From the NCBI GenBank assembly GCA_017515635.1, contig JAFWFO010000056.1, forward strand, positions 1-64,000: 64,000 bases of DNA, read 5' to 3'. Below the pieces are notes generated by a model. It ran no database searches, was not told the DNA's origin, and worked only from the letters and a program-made list of their open reading frames with translations. Both the position numbers and the translations under genes were made by a program. This stretch comes from Selenomonadaceae bacterium. Its GTDB lineage: Bacteria; Bacillota; Negativicutes; Selenomonadales; Selenomonadaceae. Of this stretch, positions 9,600 through 17,628 are shown piece by piece. The first letter of the stretch is position 1; each line of letters starts with the position of its first letter.

Positions 9600-9686
9600 T
9601 GAGTATCTCCTTGATGATTAAGTTGGCACGCGGCGACAACGCTTGAGTTGTGATAACGTCGCAACGCGTCAGCTGTTCCGTCGCTT

Positions 9687-10700
9687 TTAAAGCGACCGTC
9701 CCATAACTTGAGCAATGCCGCCGAGGTTACTCATCAGTTCGCGGAATGCCGCCGGCGTCAACGATTGGTCGCCGTCCGACAAAGCTTTTTCGGGGTGCGG
9801 GTGAACTTCGATAATCAAGCCGTCCGCGCCCGCCGCGATTGCCGCTCGTGCCATCGGTGCAACCATTTTCCAACGTCCCGTGCCGTGTGACGGGTCGACG
9901 ACAATCGGCAAGTGCGAAAGTTCTTTAACCGCCGCAACCGCCGACAAATCCAAAGTGTTGCGCGTGTAAGTTTCGTAAGTTCTTATTCCGCGTTCGCAGA
10001 AAATGACTTGTTCGTTGCCGCCGCTCATGATGTATTCCGCCGCGTTGAGCCACTCCGAAATTGTCGCCGAAAGTCCGCGCTTCAACATGACGGGTTTTGA
10101 ACATTTGCCCAGAGCTTTGAGCATTTGGAAATTTTGCATGTTGCGTGCGCCGACTTGCAAAATGTCCGCGTACTTGCAGAAAATTTCAATGTCGTCCTTG
10201 TCAACAATTTCCGTGACGACGCGCAGATCAAATTCGTCCGCAACCGTGCGCAAAAGTTTCAGGCCTTCTTCGCCGAGACCTTGGAAGTCATAGGGCGAAG
10301 TCCGCGGTTTGAACGCGCCGCCACGCAAAAATTTCGCGCCGCAAGCTTTGACTGCAGAGGCCGCTTCGCGAAGTTGTTCGATACTTTCGACAGCGCAAGG
10401 CCCCGCCATAACGACGACTTCATTGCCGCCGATTTTCACGCCGCCCGCGTCAACAATCGTGTCTTCGGGGTGAAAGTCGCGGCTGACGAGTTTATATTTT
10501 TCCGTAATGCGAACGGTCTTGTCGACGCCGTCAAGCATTTGAAGTTCAAGATTCGCGATAATTTTTTTGTCGCCGATAACGCCGACGATTGTGACTTCTT
10601 CGCCTTTGGAAAGGTGCGTGCGCAATCCCGCCGCTTCAATTTTGTTGACGACCGCCGCCAAATTTTCTTCGGTGGAATTCGGTTTCATAACTACAATCAT
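9687..10700 (-). CDS. aroF: 3-deoxy-7-phosphoheptulonate (DAHP) synthase, class I beta, copy 1
   Basis: 337 residues. Condenses phosphoenolpyruvate and erythrose 4-phosphate, the first step of the shikimate pathway. The N-terminal ~75 residues form the ferredoxin-like regulatory domain of the AroI-beta type. The TIM barrel has VVMAGPCAVES, LRGGAFKPRTSPY, the GARNMQN metal/substrate stretch, LKRG, and VVDPSHGTG. The start MIVVMKP has AGGAGG 9 nt upstream. Promoter at 10735-10763, whose -35 box overlaps that of the divergent ABC-F gene. A paralogue is at 34934-35965. Downstream tyrA suggests this copy serves tyrosine synthesis and may be the feedback-regulated one; the sequence does not prove it. 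Confidence 0.95.
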   Translation of the reverse strand: MIVVMKPNSTEENLAAVVNKIEAAGLRTHLSKGEEVTIVGVIGDKKIIANLELQMLDGVDKTVRITEKYKLVSRDFHPEDTIVDAGGVKIGGNEVVVMAGPCAVESIEQLREAASAVKACGAKFLRGGAFKPRTSPYDFQGLGEEGLKLLRTVADEFDLRVVTEIVDKDDIEIFCKYADILQVGARNMQNFQMLKALGKCSKPVMLKRGLSATISEWLNAAEYIMSGGNEQVIFCERGIRTYETYTRNTLDLSAVAAVKELSHLPIVVDPSHGTGRWKMVAPMARAAIAAGADGLIIEVHPHPEKALSDGDQSLTPAAFRELMSNLGGIAQVMGRSL

Positions 10701-10734
10701 TTAAAAAATCCTCCTTTAGACTTGCAGTTTCCGT

Positions 10735-10763
10735 ATTGTACAAAAGTTGCCCGCTCTTGCCAA
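10735..10763 (-). promoter_or_regulatory. Promoter of aroF-tyrA
   Basis: Minus strand TTGGCA (10758-10763), 17 nt, TACAAT (10735-10740). The -35 hexamer coincides with that of the divergent ABC-F promoter. Confidence 0.75.
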
Positions 10764-10785
10764 CAAAAATTTTTTCGCGTAGAAT
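10757..10785 (+). promoter_or_regulatory. Promoter of the ABC-F gene
   Basis: TTGCCA (10757-10762), 17 nt, TAGAAT (10780-10785). It shares the palindromic TTGCCAA with the aroF promoter on the other strand. Confidence 0.7.
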
Positions 10786-10812
10786 GACTGCAAAAACTTT
10801 TGGGGAATGCAG

Positions 10813-12507
10813 ATGATTCAACTCGACAAGGTTACGAAATTTTACGGCGAGCGGCTGATTTTATCGGACGTGACATTTAAAATCAACGACGGGGAAAAAC
10901 TCGGCATCGTCGGCAAAAACGGCGCGGGCAAGTCCACGCTGGTTAAAATTATGATTGGCGCGGAAACTTTCGACGCGGGCACAATCGGCGGGCTTCGTTC
11001 GGAAGATGTCGGCTTCGTGGAACAGACGCCGAATTTTTTTGCACCCACGTTGCTTGACGAAATTTTGTCGGCGGGCGAAGTCGAAGAATTTCAGGCGCGA
11101 AAAATTTTATTCGGGCTGGGATTCACGGACGCGGAATTAAAAAAATCTCCTCAACATTTCAGCGGCGGCGAATCGGCAAAAATTTCGTTGGCGAAAGCTT
11201 TGGTCGTCGAACCGCGCATTTTGATTTTGGACGAGCCGACGAATCATCTGGACATTTATTCAATCGCGTTCCTTGAAGACTTCGTAAAAAATTATCGCGG
11301 CACGATTATCGCCGTCACGCACGACAGACATTTTCTGCAAACGTGCGTTGAAAAAATTTTGGACATCGAAAACGGGCGGGCGACGCTTTACCCCGGCAAT
11401 TACGAAAAATTTGTTCAGCTCAAGCAGGAACGTCACGCGGCGCAACTCAAAGCTTACGAACGTCAGCAGGAAGAAATTGCCAAACTTGAAGATTTCGTCC
11501 GCCGAAACAAAGTCAGAGCTTCGACGGCGAAACGCGCCCGCAGTCGGCAAATTGCGCTTGATCGCATGGAACGCATTGAAAAGCCGCCGTCAGCCGAGAC
11601 CGCCGCGATTAAATTGCACGACGCCAACGAATCGGCAAATCGCGTGCTTATCGTCGACAACGTTTCGTTTAAAGGCATCATCAAAAATTTCTGCGCGGAA
11701 ATTCTCAAGGGTGAAAAAGTCGGCTTAATCGGCAGGAACGGCGTCGGCAAGTCCACTCTGTTAAAAATTATCGTCGGCGAACTCAAAGCTGATTCGGGCG
11801 AAATTAAAATCGGCAACCGCGTCAAGGTCGGCTATCTGTCGCAGGGGCACGAGGAACTGAACGAAAATTTTACGCCGCTTGAAGAATTGAATTACGAATT
11901 CGGCTTGACGGACGAGCGGGCGCGTTCGGAATTGGCACGTTTAAATTTGTTCGCGCAGGTCGTCGAAAAACCAATCGGCGATTTGTCTGGCGGCGAAAAA
12001 ACCCGCGTCGCGTTGACGAAACTGATTTTGACGGGCGCAAATTTTTTGATTTTGGACGAGCCGACGAATCATCTTGACTTGCCGGCACGCGAGGCGATTG
12101 AATCTGCGTTGAACGATTTCGACGGGACAATTTTAATTGTGACGCACGATCGATACTTGCTTGACAAAGTCACGACGCGGATAATAGAATTTGCCGAGCC
12201 TGTTAAAGCGGTCAGTGGTCAGGTGTCAGTGGTCAGTAAAAAATCTTCCGCGCCGAAAGCTCAACCCCTAAAAGCTCAAAGCTCAAAGCTTAAAGCTCAA
12301 AGCTCAAAGCTTAAAGCTAACACCGAACAAGCGTTGGACAAAATCGAGGCGCAAATTAAAATGGCGGAAATGGAACTCAAGATGATTGAACACGAAATAA
12401 ACAGCGCTGTCGAGCCGGAAAAACTTTCGGAACTGGCGGCGGCGCACGTCGAAAAAATCGCGGAGATTGACGAACTTTACACGCGCTGGGAGGAGATGCA
12501 ATGCTGA
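10813..12507 (+). CDS. ABC-F family ATPase (ribosome-associated type)
   Basis: 564 residues with two ABC domains and no membrane segment. Domain 1: Walker A GKNGAGKS (34-41), signature FSGGESAK, LILDEPTNHLD, THDRHF. Domain 2: GRNGVGKS, LSGGEKTR, LILDEPTNHLD, THDRYL. The interdomain linker (~75 residues, charged, KAYERQQEEIAKLE) is the P-site tRNA-interaction motif position. ABC-F proteins act on the ribosome as translation factors or antibiotic-protection proteins; which one cannot be told. ATG 10813 fits the GGGG site better than ATG 10807. After domain 2 the tail (about residues 467-500) is encoded by heptamer repeats (12211-12318), giving KAQSSKL twice, before a coiled coil. It overlaps the next gene by 7 nt. 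Confidence 0.92.
   Translation: MIQLDKVTKFYGERLILSDVTFKINDGEKLGIVGKNGAGKSTLVKIMIGAETFDAGTIGGLRSEDVGFVEQTPNFFAPTLLDEILSAGEVEEFQARKILFGLGFTDAELKKSPQHFSGGESAKISLAKALVVEPRILILDEPTNHLDIYSIAFLEDFVKNYRGTIIAVTHDRHFLQTCVEKILDIENGRATLYPGNYEKFVQLKQERHAAQLKAYERQQEEIAKLEDFVRRNKVRASTAKRARSRQIALDRMERIEKPPSAETAAIKLHDANESANRVLIVDNVSFKGIIKNFCAEILKGEKVGLIGRNGVGKSTLLKIIVGELKADSGEIKIGNRVKVGYLSQGHEELNENFTPLEELNYEFGLTDERARSELARLNLFAQVVEKPIGDLSGGEKTRVALTKLILTGANFLILDEPTNHLDLPAREAIESALNDFDGTILIVTHDRYLLDKVTTRIIEFAEPVKAVSGQVSVVSKKSSAPKAQPLKAQSSKLKAQSSKLKANTEQALDKIEAQIKMAEMELKMIEHEINSAVEPEKLSELAAAHVEKIAEIDELYTRWEEMQC
12211..12318. repeat. Two heptamer arrays inside the ABC-F coding sequence
   Basis: 12211-12238: GTCAGTG, GTCAGGT, GTCAGTG, GTCAGTA. 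12270-12318: AAAAGCT, CAAAGCT, CAAAGCT, TAAAGCT, CAAAGCT, CAAAGCT, TAAAGCT. Three units make 21 nt, so the second array reads as a 7-residue protein repeat (KAQSSKL). Confidence 0.92.
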
Positions 12508-13820
12508 AAGTTTTGCCGATTGTTTTTCTTGCCGCGTTGTGTTTCGCAAATTTCGGATTTATGACTTTCAAAACGTCGACGGAGTCCGAACTTCCCGCCT
12601 TGCGAAATCATTTGACGCAGGAAAAAAACGCTTCCGCGCAGGCCGCGCCCGCCAATGAAGTTTTCGACTTCGAGGACACAACCGGCGGCGGTCAAGTTGC
12701 GTCCGACGCGCAGATTGTTCAACGCGAACAAAATATTTTGCGGCTTTACTGGGACATTGTGCCTAACGCCGTCAAGTATGAAATTTTTATCGGCGGAAAT
12801 ACTTTCGTCGCCTTCACGAACGGGATTGAAATTCCCGTCGACGACATCAACGCGAATTTTCAAGTCAACGCCGTTTCGATTGACGGCACGACGTTACAAA
12901 ATAAATTGCCGATAGTTGCCATTGACACGAATCCGACAACGCCGCGCACGACAACCGAATTCGACAAGATGAATTATCCGCCGATTTATCCCGTGTACTC
13001 GTGGATTCCGACTGCAGGTGCAGATCATTACGAAATTGAACTTATTCGCGACGGAAAAATTATCCGCCGATATTTTACAAATCCGCAACCGCATGAGGAC
13101 GACTTTGATTTGTACGACAAAACGCCCGTGCTTGACGAGGGCGAATATTTTTGGCGCGTGCGGGCTTTGACGAAAGACAATCAGCCGCTGACAGATTGGT
13201 CAACGAAAGATGATTCAAACAGTTTCGTCGTCACGCATAAAATTCGATTCTGCGCGCTCGGCGACAGCATAACTCACGGCGGCGGCTCAATTTCCGTGCC
13301 TCCGTCCACCGTGCTTTACAATTGGGAAACTTATTGCGCGATTCCCGTTAAAAATTTGGGTCACAGCGGCGACACCACTGCGGAACTTCTTGCGCGATTT
13401 GATAACGACGTTTTGCCGTTCCGTCCTGAAGTTTTGTTTATCATGGCAGGCGTCAACGACTATCGCTCGCACATTGTCGGCTGGGAGTCTGTCGGAAATT
13501 TGGAGGCGATTCGCGACAAATGCACTGCCAACGGAATTAAGCCCGTGTTTTTGACGCCGACGCCGTTAAATCCCGATCAGATTCAAAAAATCGGTTTCCT
13601 TGAGTTGCCGCCCGAAGATTGGCAGGAACATCAAAAATTTATATGTGACTGGATTCGCGAACAGGAAAATTTTATCGACGTGAACGAAAAACTCACTGAC
13701 GTCGAAGGCAATTTGATTGTCGCGTTGAGTATTGACGGTCTGCACCCCGACGCCGAAGGTAAAAAAATTATCGGCGAAGCAGTTGCCGCGTGGCTCGACA
13801 AATATTTGAACTTGAAATAA
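12501..13820 (+). CDS. Secreted SGNH/GDSL-family hydrolase with N-terminal beta domains
   Basis: 439 residues. An N-terminal hydrophobic signal (MLKVLPIVFLAALCFANFGF) is followed by about 220 residues of beta-rich sequence, two fibronectin-like repeats by pattern (LRLYWDIVPNAVKYEIFI and PVYSWIPTAGADHYEIELI each begin a unit). The C-terminal ~190 residues are an SGNH hydrolase: block I GDSITHGGG (Ser nucleophile), a Gly block in KNLGHSGDTTAEL, block III GVND, and block V DGLHPDAEG (Asp and His). Such enzymes remove acyl or acetyl groups from lipids or cell-surface glycans. The start overlaps the ABC-F stop by 7 nt with GGGAGGAG upstream, so the two are translationally coupled. A terminator follows, separating it from the RiPP genes. 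Confidence 0.87.
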   Translation: MLKVLPIVFLAALCFANFGFMTFKTSTESELPALRNHLTQEKNASAQAAPANEVFDFEDTTGGGQVASDAQIVQREQNILRLYWDIVPNAVKYEIFIGGNTFVAFTNGIEIPVDDINANFQVNAVSIDGTTLQNKLPIVAIDTNPTTPRTTTEFDKMNYPPIYPVYSWIPTAGADHYEIELIRDGKIIRRYFTNPQPHEDDFDLYDKTPVLDEGEYFWRVRALTKDNQPLTDWSTKDDSNSFVVTHKIRFCALGDSITHGGGSISVPPSTVLYNWETYCAIPVKNLGHSGDTTAELLARFDNDVLPFRPEVLFIMAGVNDYRSHIVGWESVGNLEAIRDKCTANGIKPVFLTPTPLNPDQIQKIGFLELPPEDWQEHQKFICDWIREQENFIDVNEKLTDVEGNLIVALSIDGLHPDAEGKKIIGEAVAAWLDKYLNLK

Positions 13821-13854
13821 TTCATCACTTACCGACCGAAAAATTTTTTGCGTT

Positions 13855-13883
13855 GTCTCTTTCAAAGAGACCTATTTTTTTTT
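13855..13883 (+). terminator. Terminator (or attenuator) before the RiPP precursor gene
   Basis: GTCTCT, loop TTCAA, AGAGAC, then CTA and nine T. No convincing promoter lies between it and the precursor start at 13917 (a lone TAGAAT at 13892-13897 lacks a -35), so read-through may be how the precursor is expressed. Confidence 0.75.
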
Positions 13884-13916
13884 GCCGCTGATAGAATTGT
13901 TTCGGAGGTGATTTGT

Positions 13917-14102
13917 ATGTCGATTAAAGATTTTAAAGTCGACTTCGACGCGCAGGCGGGCTTGCTGCTCGGTCAAGTCAAAGCCGACGAAACGACCGAC
14001 GACAACGCGCAAGCCAAAGCTTACGGTGCCTGCGGATTTGGTACCGGTTGTGCAGGCGGCGGCGGTCAATGTGGTTTTGGTGTCAGATGTGCAGGCGGCT
14101 GA
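13917..14102 (+). CDS. Putative RiPP precursor peptide, Cys/Gly-rich core
   Basis: 61 residues, preceded by GGAGGTGAT (13904-13912), an almost complete ribosome-binding site predicting strong translation. The N-terminal ~36 residues are charged and leader-like (MSIKDFKVDFDAQAGLLLGQ...). The C-terminal 25 residues contain four Cys (39, 45, 52, 58) and twelve Gly in two near-identical blocks, CGFGTGCAGG and CGFGVRCAGG. The next gene encodes a radical SAM-SPASM enzyme with a PqqD-like leader-binding domain and the third an ABC exporter, the usual order of a ribosomally made, radical-modified peptide locus. Cys-based thioether crosslinks are an inference from the partner enzyme. I do not recognise the precursor as a named family. 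Confidence 0.75.
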   Translation: MSIKDFKVDFDAQAGLLLGQVKADETTDDNAQAKAYGACGFGTGCAGGGGQCGFGVRCAGG

Positions 14103-14127
14103 AAAAATTTTTTGAGGCGGGATGATT

Positions 14128-15378
14128 ATGTGTGTTGATTTGAAAGTTTATCGGCGCGGAGAAAAATTTCTTGTGCTCAATCCGCTTGTGCCGTCGTGGG
14201 TCATTACGAACACGAACGGTGTCTTGCTGATAAAAATTTTTTCCGAAACTCTCTCGACACAGGAAACGATTCGCGAAGTTTCACGGCACGCCAAAATTCC
14301 TGCTCAAAGTATTGTCGACTTTCTGGACGCGGTAAAGCGGGAGGAGCTTTTTGAAGTTCCTTCCGCGCCCGTTCGCAAGCCGTATCAACTTCGCGCCGTT
14401 TATCTGAACATGACGAAGCGTTGTAACTTGAACTGCGTTTACTGTTTCGCGGCTGAACGCAAGGAAAGTTCCGAGCGACTGACTTTCGACGATTACAAAA
14501 AAATTCTCGACGCGGTGCAACGTTACAATTCCCGTGCCGAAATTGTTTTCACGGGCGGCGAACCGTTGATGTCGAAAATGACCGTGCCCGTTGCAGAATA
14601 CGCCAAAAGTCTCGGATTTTCGCGCAAGTTGATGACTAATGCGACGTTGATTGACGAAAAAAATATTTCCGCGTTGGTTGACGCCTTCGATTCGTTTAAA
14701 ATCAGCGTGGACGGCTCCGACGCGGCGCGCCATGATTTTTATCGCGGGTCGGGAAGTTTTGCGCGAACAACGCGGGCGATTGAACTGCTCAAAAAATTTT
14801 CCGCTGACGTGAAACTTGCCATGGTCGTCACGAAAAAAAATATCGACGATGTTGCCGAAGCCGCCAAAATTTTCGGTGGGCTGTTGACTTTTCAGCCGCT
14901 GTTTCCGTTCGGCAACGCAAAGACCAAAAGCGATCTGCATTTGACGGGCAAGGAATATTTCGACGCGCTTAAATCGGCGGGCGTCGTGCCGTTTATGGAT
15001 TTGCCGAACGTCATCAAAGCTCACGGCAAAAAAATTTTCAAGTGCGCACTTGGCGACGCCGAAGTCAGCATTTCATGTTCGGGCGACGTTTATCCGTGCC
15101 AACTGCTTCACCATGACGAATTTAAAATCGGCAATATCAAGCAAACTTCCTTCGACGAACTTTATAATTCCGCGCAGGCTGAAACATTTAAAAAACACAC
15201 CGTCGACACGATTGAAGGTTGCCGCGACTGCGATTTGAAATTTTTGTGCGGCGGCGCGTGTCAAGCGCGTCATTTCAGCGAAACGGGAAGTTTGAACGTT
15301 GCCGGAAATTTTTGCGAATACGAACGCGAAGCGATTGTTGACGGATTAATTTCAGCGGCTGAACTTAAGGCGATTTGA
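14128..15378 (+). CDS. Radical SAM-SPASM peptide maturase with PqqD-like RRE domain
   Basis: 416 residues. Residues 1-80 resemble a PqqD-type RiPP recognition element (leader binding). The radical SAM core carries C99-X3-C103-X2-C106 (CNLNCVYC), the GGEP motif at 143-146 and the strand FKISVDGSD. The C-terminal SPASM domain has eight Cys (306, 317, 324, 365, 368, 374, 378, 396), enough for two auxiliary Fe-S clusters. Enzymes of this build make thioether or C-C crosslinks, or other changes, on a precursor peptide. ATG 14128 is preferred to ATG 14122, which lies 1 nt from the GAGGCGG site. It follows the precursor by 25 nt and the exporter starts 1 nt after its stop. Confidence 0.9.
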   Translation: MCVDLKVYRRGEKFLVLNPLVPSWVITNTNGVLLIKIFSETLSTQETIREVSRHAKIPAQSIVDFLDAVKREELFEVPSAPVRKPYQLRAVYLNMTKRCNLNCVYCFAAERKESSERLTFDDYKKILDAVQRYNSRAEIVFTGGEPLMSKMTVPVAEYAKSLGFSRKLMTNATLIDEKNISALVDAFDSFKISVDGSDAARHDFYRGSGSFARTTRAIELLKKFSADVKLAMVVTKKNIDDVAEAAKIFGGLLTFQPLFPFGNAKTKSDLHLTGKEYFDALKSAGVVPFMDLPNVIKAHGKKIFKCALGDAEVSISCSGDVYPCQLLHHDEFKIGNIKQTSFDELYNSAQAETFKKHTVDTIEGCRDCDLKFLCGGACQARHFSETGSLNVAGNFCEYEREAIVDGLISAAELKAI

Positions 15379-15379
15379 C

Positions 15380-16855
15380 ATGCTGAAATTTGTCCTGCAA
15401 TACCTTGGCAACTTCAAATTAAAATTTTTCCTGATTCTGTTGTGCGCGGTTGTCACTGCGACGACAGATTTATTGATGCCGTATCTGTCGGCAAAATTCA
15501 TCGACGAAATTTTAAGCTCCCGCGAAATCGGGCGGCTTTATTTTTTTGTCGGCGGACTGCTTGCACTCAACCTCTTGTCACTTGCGGCGAATTGGTTTTA
15601 CGTCATTTTCTCGACGAAGATGCGGGCGCGAATCACGAATCAAATGATTGAAGATCTGCAGGCAAAAATTTGGCGGACGGACAGCCGACGACAATTTCAA
15701 ACGGACATGATTTATTTGGCAAAGCGCGTCGAAAGAGATTCGGACGACTTGACGGCGTTCGTTCTCGGCAGCGCTATTGACATTTCGATTCAAGCCGTGT
15801 TGCTTGTTATGGCGATATTTTTCCTGGCGACGGTCGGTGTGAAGTGGCTGATAATTTTCGCGGCAACGTCAATATTTCACGTGACAATTTATTTCACGCT
15901 GAAGAAAAAACTTTTTGAGCTGTCCACGGCGGTGCGCGAGACCGAATCAAAATATTTCGCAAGTCTGTCGGATAATTTTTTCTTCGTGTTCAGAATCAAA
16001 CTGCACAGCCTGCAGGAAGAATTTTTGTCGACGTTCCGAAAGGCATTCGCAAAATTTTTTTCGGCAGGCTTAAACGAAGCAAAGGTCAGATTTTGGTTTT
16101 CCTACGGCAATGCGAACACGTCGAAAATTTTCACGGTGCTGATATTTTTACTCGGCGGGCTGGACGTTTTTGACGGGACGTTGACTGTCGGCAATTTCGT
16201 TGCGCTCAACGGTTATTGTGCGTTCGCCATGCAGAGCGTTTCATTTTTCATGACGTTGGGGCAAGGTTATCAAAACGCCTTCGCCGCTTTCCGACGCATT
16301 GAAGAAATTTTCAACGCGCCGCCCGACATCAACGGTGAAAAAATTTTGGAGCGGATTGAGTCTATCGAACTTCGCGGCATCAATTTCAGCTTCGGTGAAC
16401 AAAAAATTTTGACGAACTTCAGCAGACGATTTGAACGCGGAAAAATTTATTGCGTTGTCGGCAAAAACGGTGCCGGCAAGTCCACGCTGATGAATTTGAT
16501 TTGCGGGATGATTCGTCCCGACAGCGGCGAAATTTTTCTTGACGGCGTACCGCTTGCCGAAGTCGACATGATTCACGCACGCAAAAATTTAATCGCGGTC
16601 GTCGAGCAGAAAGATTTTATCCGTAACGACAAACTTTCGGGCGGCGAACGGCGCAGGCAATCAATCACAACGGCGTTTGCAAAATCTGCGGACGTGCTGA
16701 TTATGGACGAGCCCGACAACAATCTTGACGCGGCGGCAATCGACACGTTGACGAAAAAAATTATCGCCGACAAAGCCAATCGAATCACGCTGATAATTTC
16801 GCACGACGAACGGCTGATTGACGTTGCCGACGAGGTGTTGATGTTGACCGAATGA
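15380..16855 (+). CDS. ABC exporter (fused TMD-NBD) with reduced ATPase domain, RiPP cluster
   Basis: 491 residues against the usual 570-600. The N-terminal ~310 residues hold about six hydrophobic segments of an exporter TMD. The ATPase domain has Walker A GKNGAGKST (361-369), Q-loop Q410, signature LSGGE (419-423), Walker B VLIMDEP with E444, and the H-loop His475. Only nine residues separate Q410 from the signature, where exporters normally have about 45-60, so most of the helical subdomain is missing although every catalytic motif is intact. No C39 peptidase domain is present, so leader removal would need another protease. It probably exports the modified peptide encoded at 13917-14102. 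Confidence 0.87.
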   Translation: MLKFVLQYLGNFKLKFFLILLCAVVTATTDLLMPYLSAKFIDEILSSREIGRLYFFVGGLLALNLLSLAANWFYVIFSTKMRARITNQMIEDLQAKIWRTDSRRQFQTDMIYLAKRVERDSDDLTAFVLGSAIDISIQAVLLVMAIFFLATVGVKWLIIFAATSIFHVTIYFTLKKKLFELSTAVRETESKYFASLSDNFFFVFRIKLHSLQEEFLSTFRKAFAKFFSAGLNEAKVRFWFSYGNANTSKIFTVLIFLLGGLDVFDGTLTVGNFVALNGYCAFAMQSVSFFMTLGQGYQNAFAAFRRIEEIFNAPPDINGEKILERIESIELRGINFSFGEQKILTNFSRRFERGKIYCVVGKNGAGKSTLMNLICGMIRPDSGEIFLDGVPLAEVDMIHARKNLIAVVEQKDFIRNDKLSGGERRRQSITTAFAKSADVLIMDEPDNNLDAAAIDTLTKKIIADKANRITLIISHDERLIDVADEVLMLTE

Positions 16856-16888
16856 ATTTGTTTGCACCGTGACGTTATCGCAAAAAAA

Positions 16889-16917
16889 TTCCCGCCGATT
16901 GTTCGACGGGGTTTTTA
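16889..16917 (+). terminator. Terminator of the RiPP cluster
   Basis: CCCGCCGA, TTGT loop, TCGACGGG with one mismatch, then T5. Confidence 0.75.
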
Positions 16918-16929
16918 AATTTATTTGAT

Positions 16930-17613
16930 TCATTGGAAGTCAAGCATGGTTTTATCCGCGCCAGCGAAACTCTCGAAGTCCGCAATAAAATCGTCGACGG
17001 CGGAATTAATTGCAGAATTTTTTACACTGGCATAAAAAAGTTCGGGCGCAAGCGTCACGGCACCGACTCCGCATTTGCACAGCTCCAAAACCTGCTGAGC
17101 GTTTTTGAAACTCGCCGCAATAATTTCGGTCTCCATTGCGTTTGCGGAAAAAATTTCTTTAATCTCCTTCGTGACGCGAACGCCGTCAAAGCCCATGTTG
17201 TCAATTCGGTTGACGTAAGGCGCGACGTAAGCGGCACCGCATTGCCCCGCGATAAAAGCTTGCATCGGCGTGTAAACTGCAGTTGCCGTGACCAAAATTT
17301 CGCTGGTCTCCAAAAGAGTTTTCATCGCCTTGAAACCTTCGGGCAACGCAGGAATTTTCACGAATGTATTCGCGCCGAGAATTTTGACGATATGATTCGC
17401 TTCGGCGACAATGTCTTCCGCACGACGACTGACGGCTTGGACGTGCAAGTCCGCTTCTTCGCCGATAAGTTCGCGAATTTCTTTCAACACGTCGAAAGGA
17501 TTGCCGCCGATTTTCGCAAGGATTGTCGGATTTGTCGTGACGCCGGCGATGGGGAACACTTCGCAAAGTCTTTCTATCGTGGCAATTCGGGCGTCGTCAA
17601 TCAAAAGTTTCAT
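16930..17613 (-). CDS. fsa: Fructose-6-phosphate aldolase / transaldolase-like protein
   Basis: 227 residues, the size of the short FSA/TalC class. TIM barrel with GVTTNPTI, the Schiff-base Lys in FVKIPALPEG, TATAVYTPMQ and YVAPYVNRIDNMG. Members either cleave fructose 6-phosphate to dihydroxyacetone and glyceraldehyde 3-phosphate or act as transaldolases; the sequence by eye does not settle which. ATG 17613 is preceded by GGGGTG; an upstream GTG at 17622 is less well placed. It lies 15 nt downstream of ndh on the same strand and is probably co-transcribed with it. Confidence 0.88.
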   Translation of the reverse strand: MKLLIDDARIATIERLCEVFPIAGVTTNPTILAKIGGNPFDVLKEIRELIGEEADLHVQAVSRRAEDIVAEANHIVKILGANTFVKIPALPEGFKAMKTLLETSEILVTATAVYTPMQAFIAGQCGAAYVAPYVNRIDNMGFDGVRVTKEIKEIFSANAMETEIIAASFKNAQQVLELCKCGVGAVTLAPELFYASVKNSAINSAVDDFIADFESFAGADKTMLDFQ

Positions 17614-17628
17614 GTGCGTCACCCCGAC

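Noticed and set aside
12501..13820. SGNH hydrolase as part of the RiPP cluster
   Set aside because: It overlaps the ABC-F gene and is separated from the precursor by a good terminator, so it belongs to the upstream unit.
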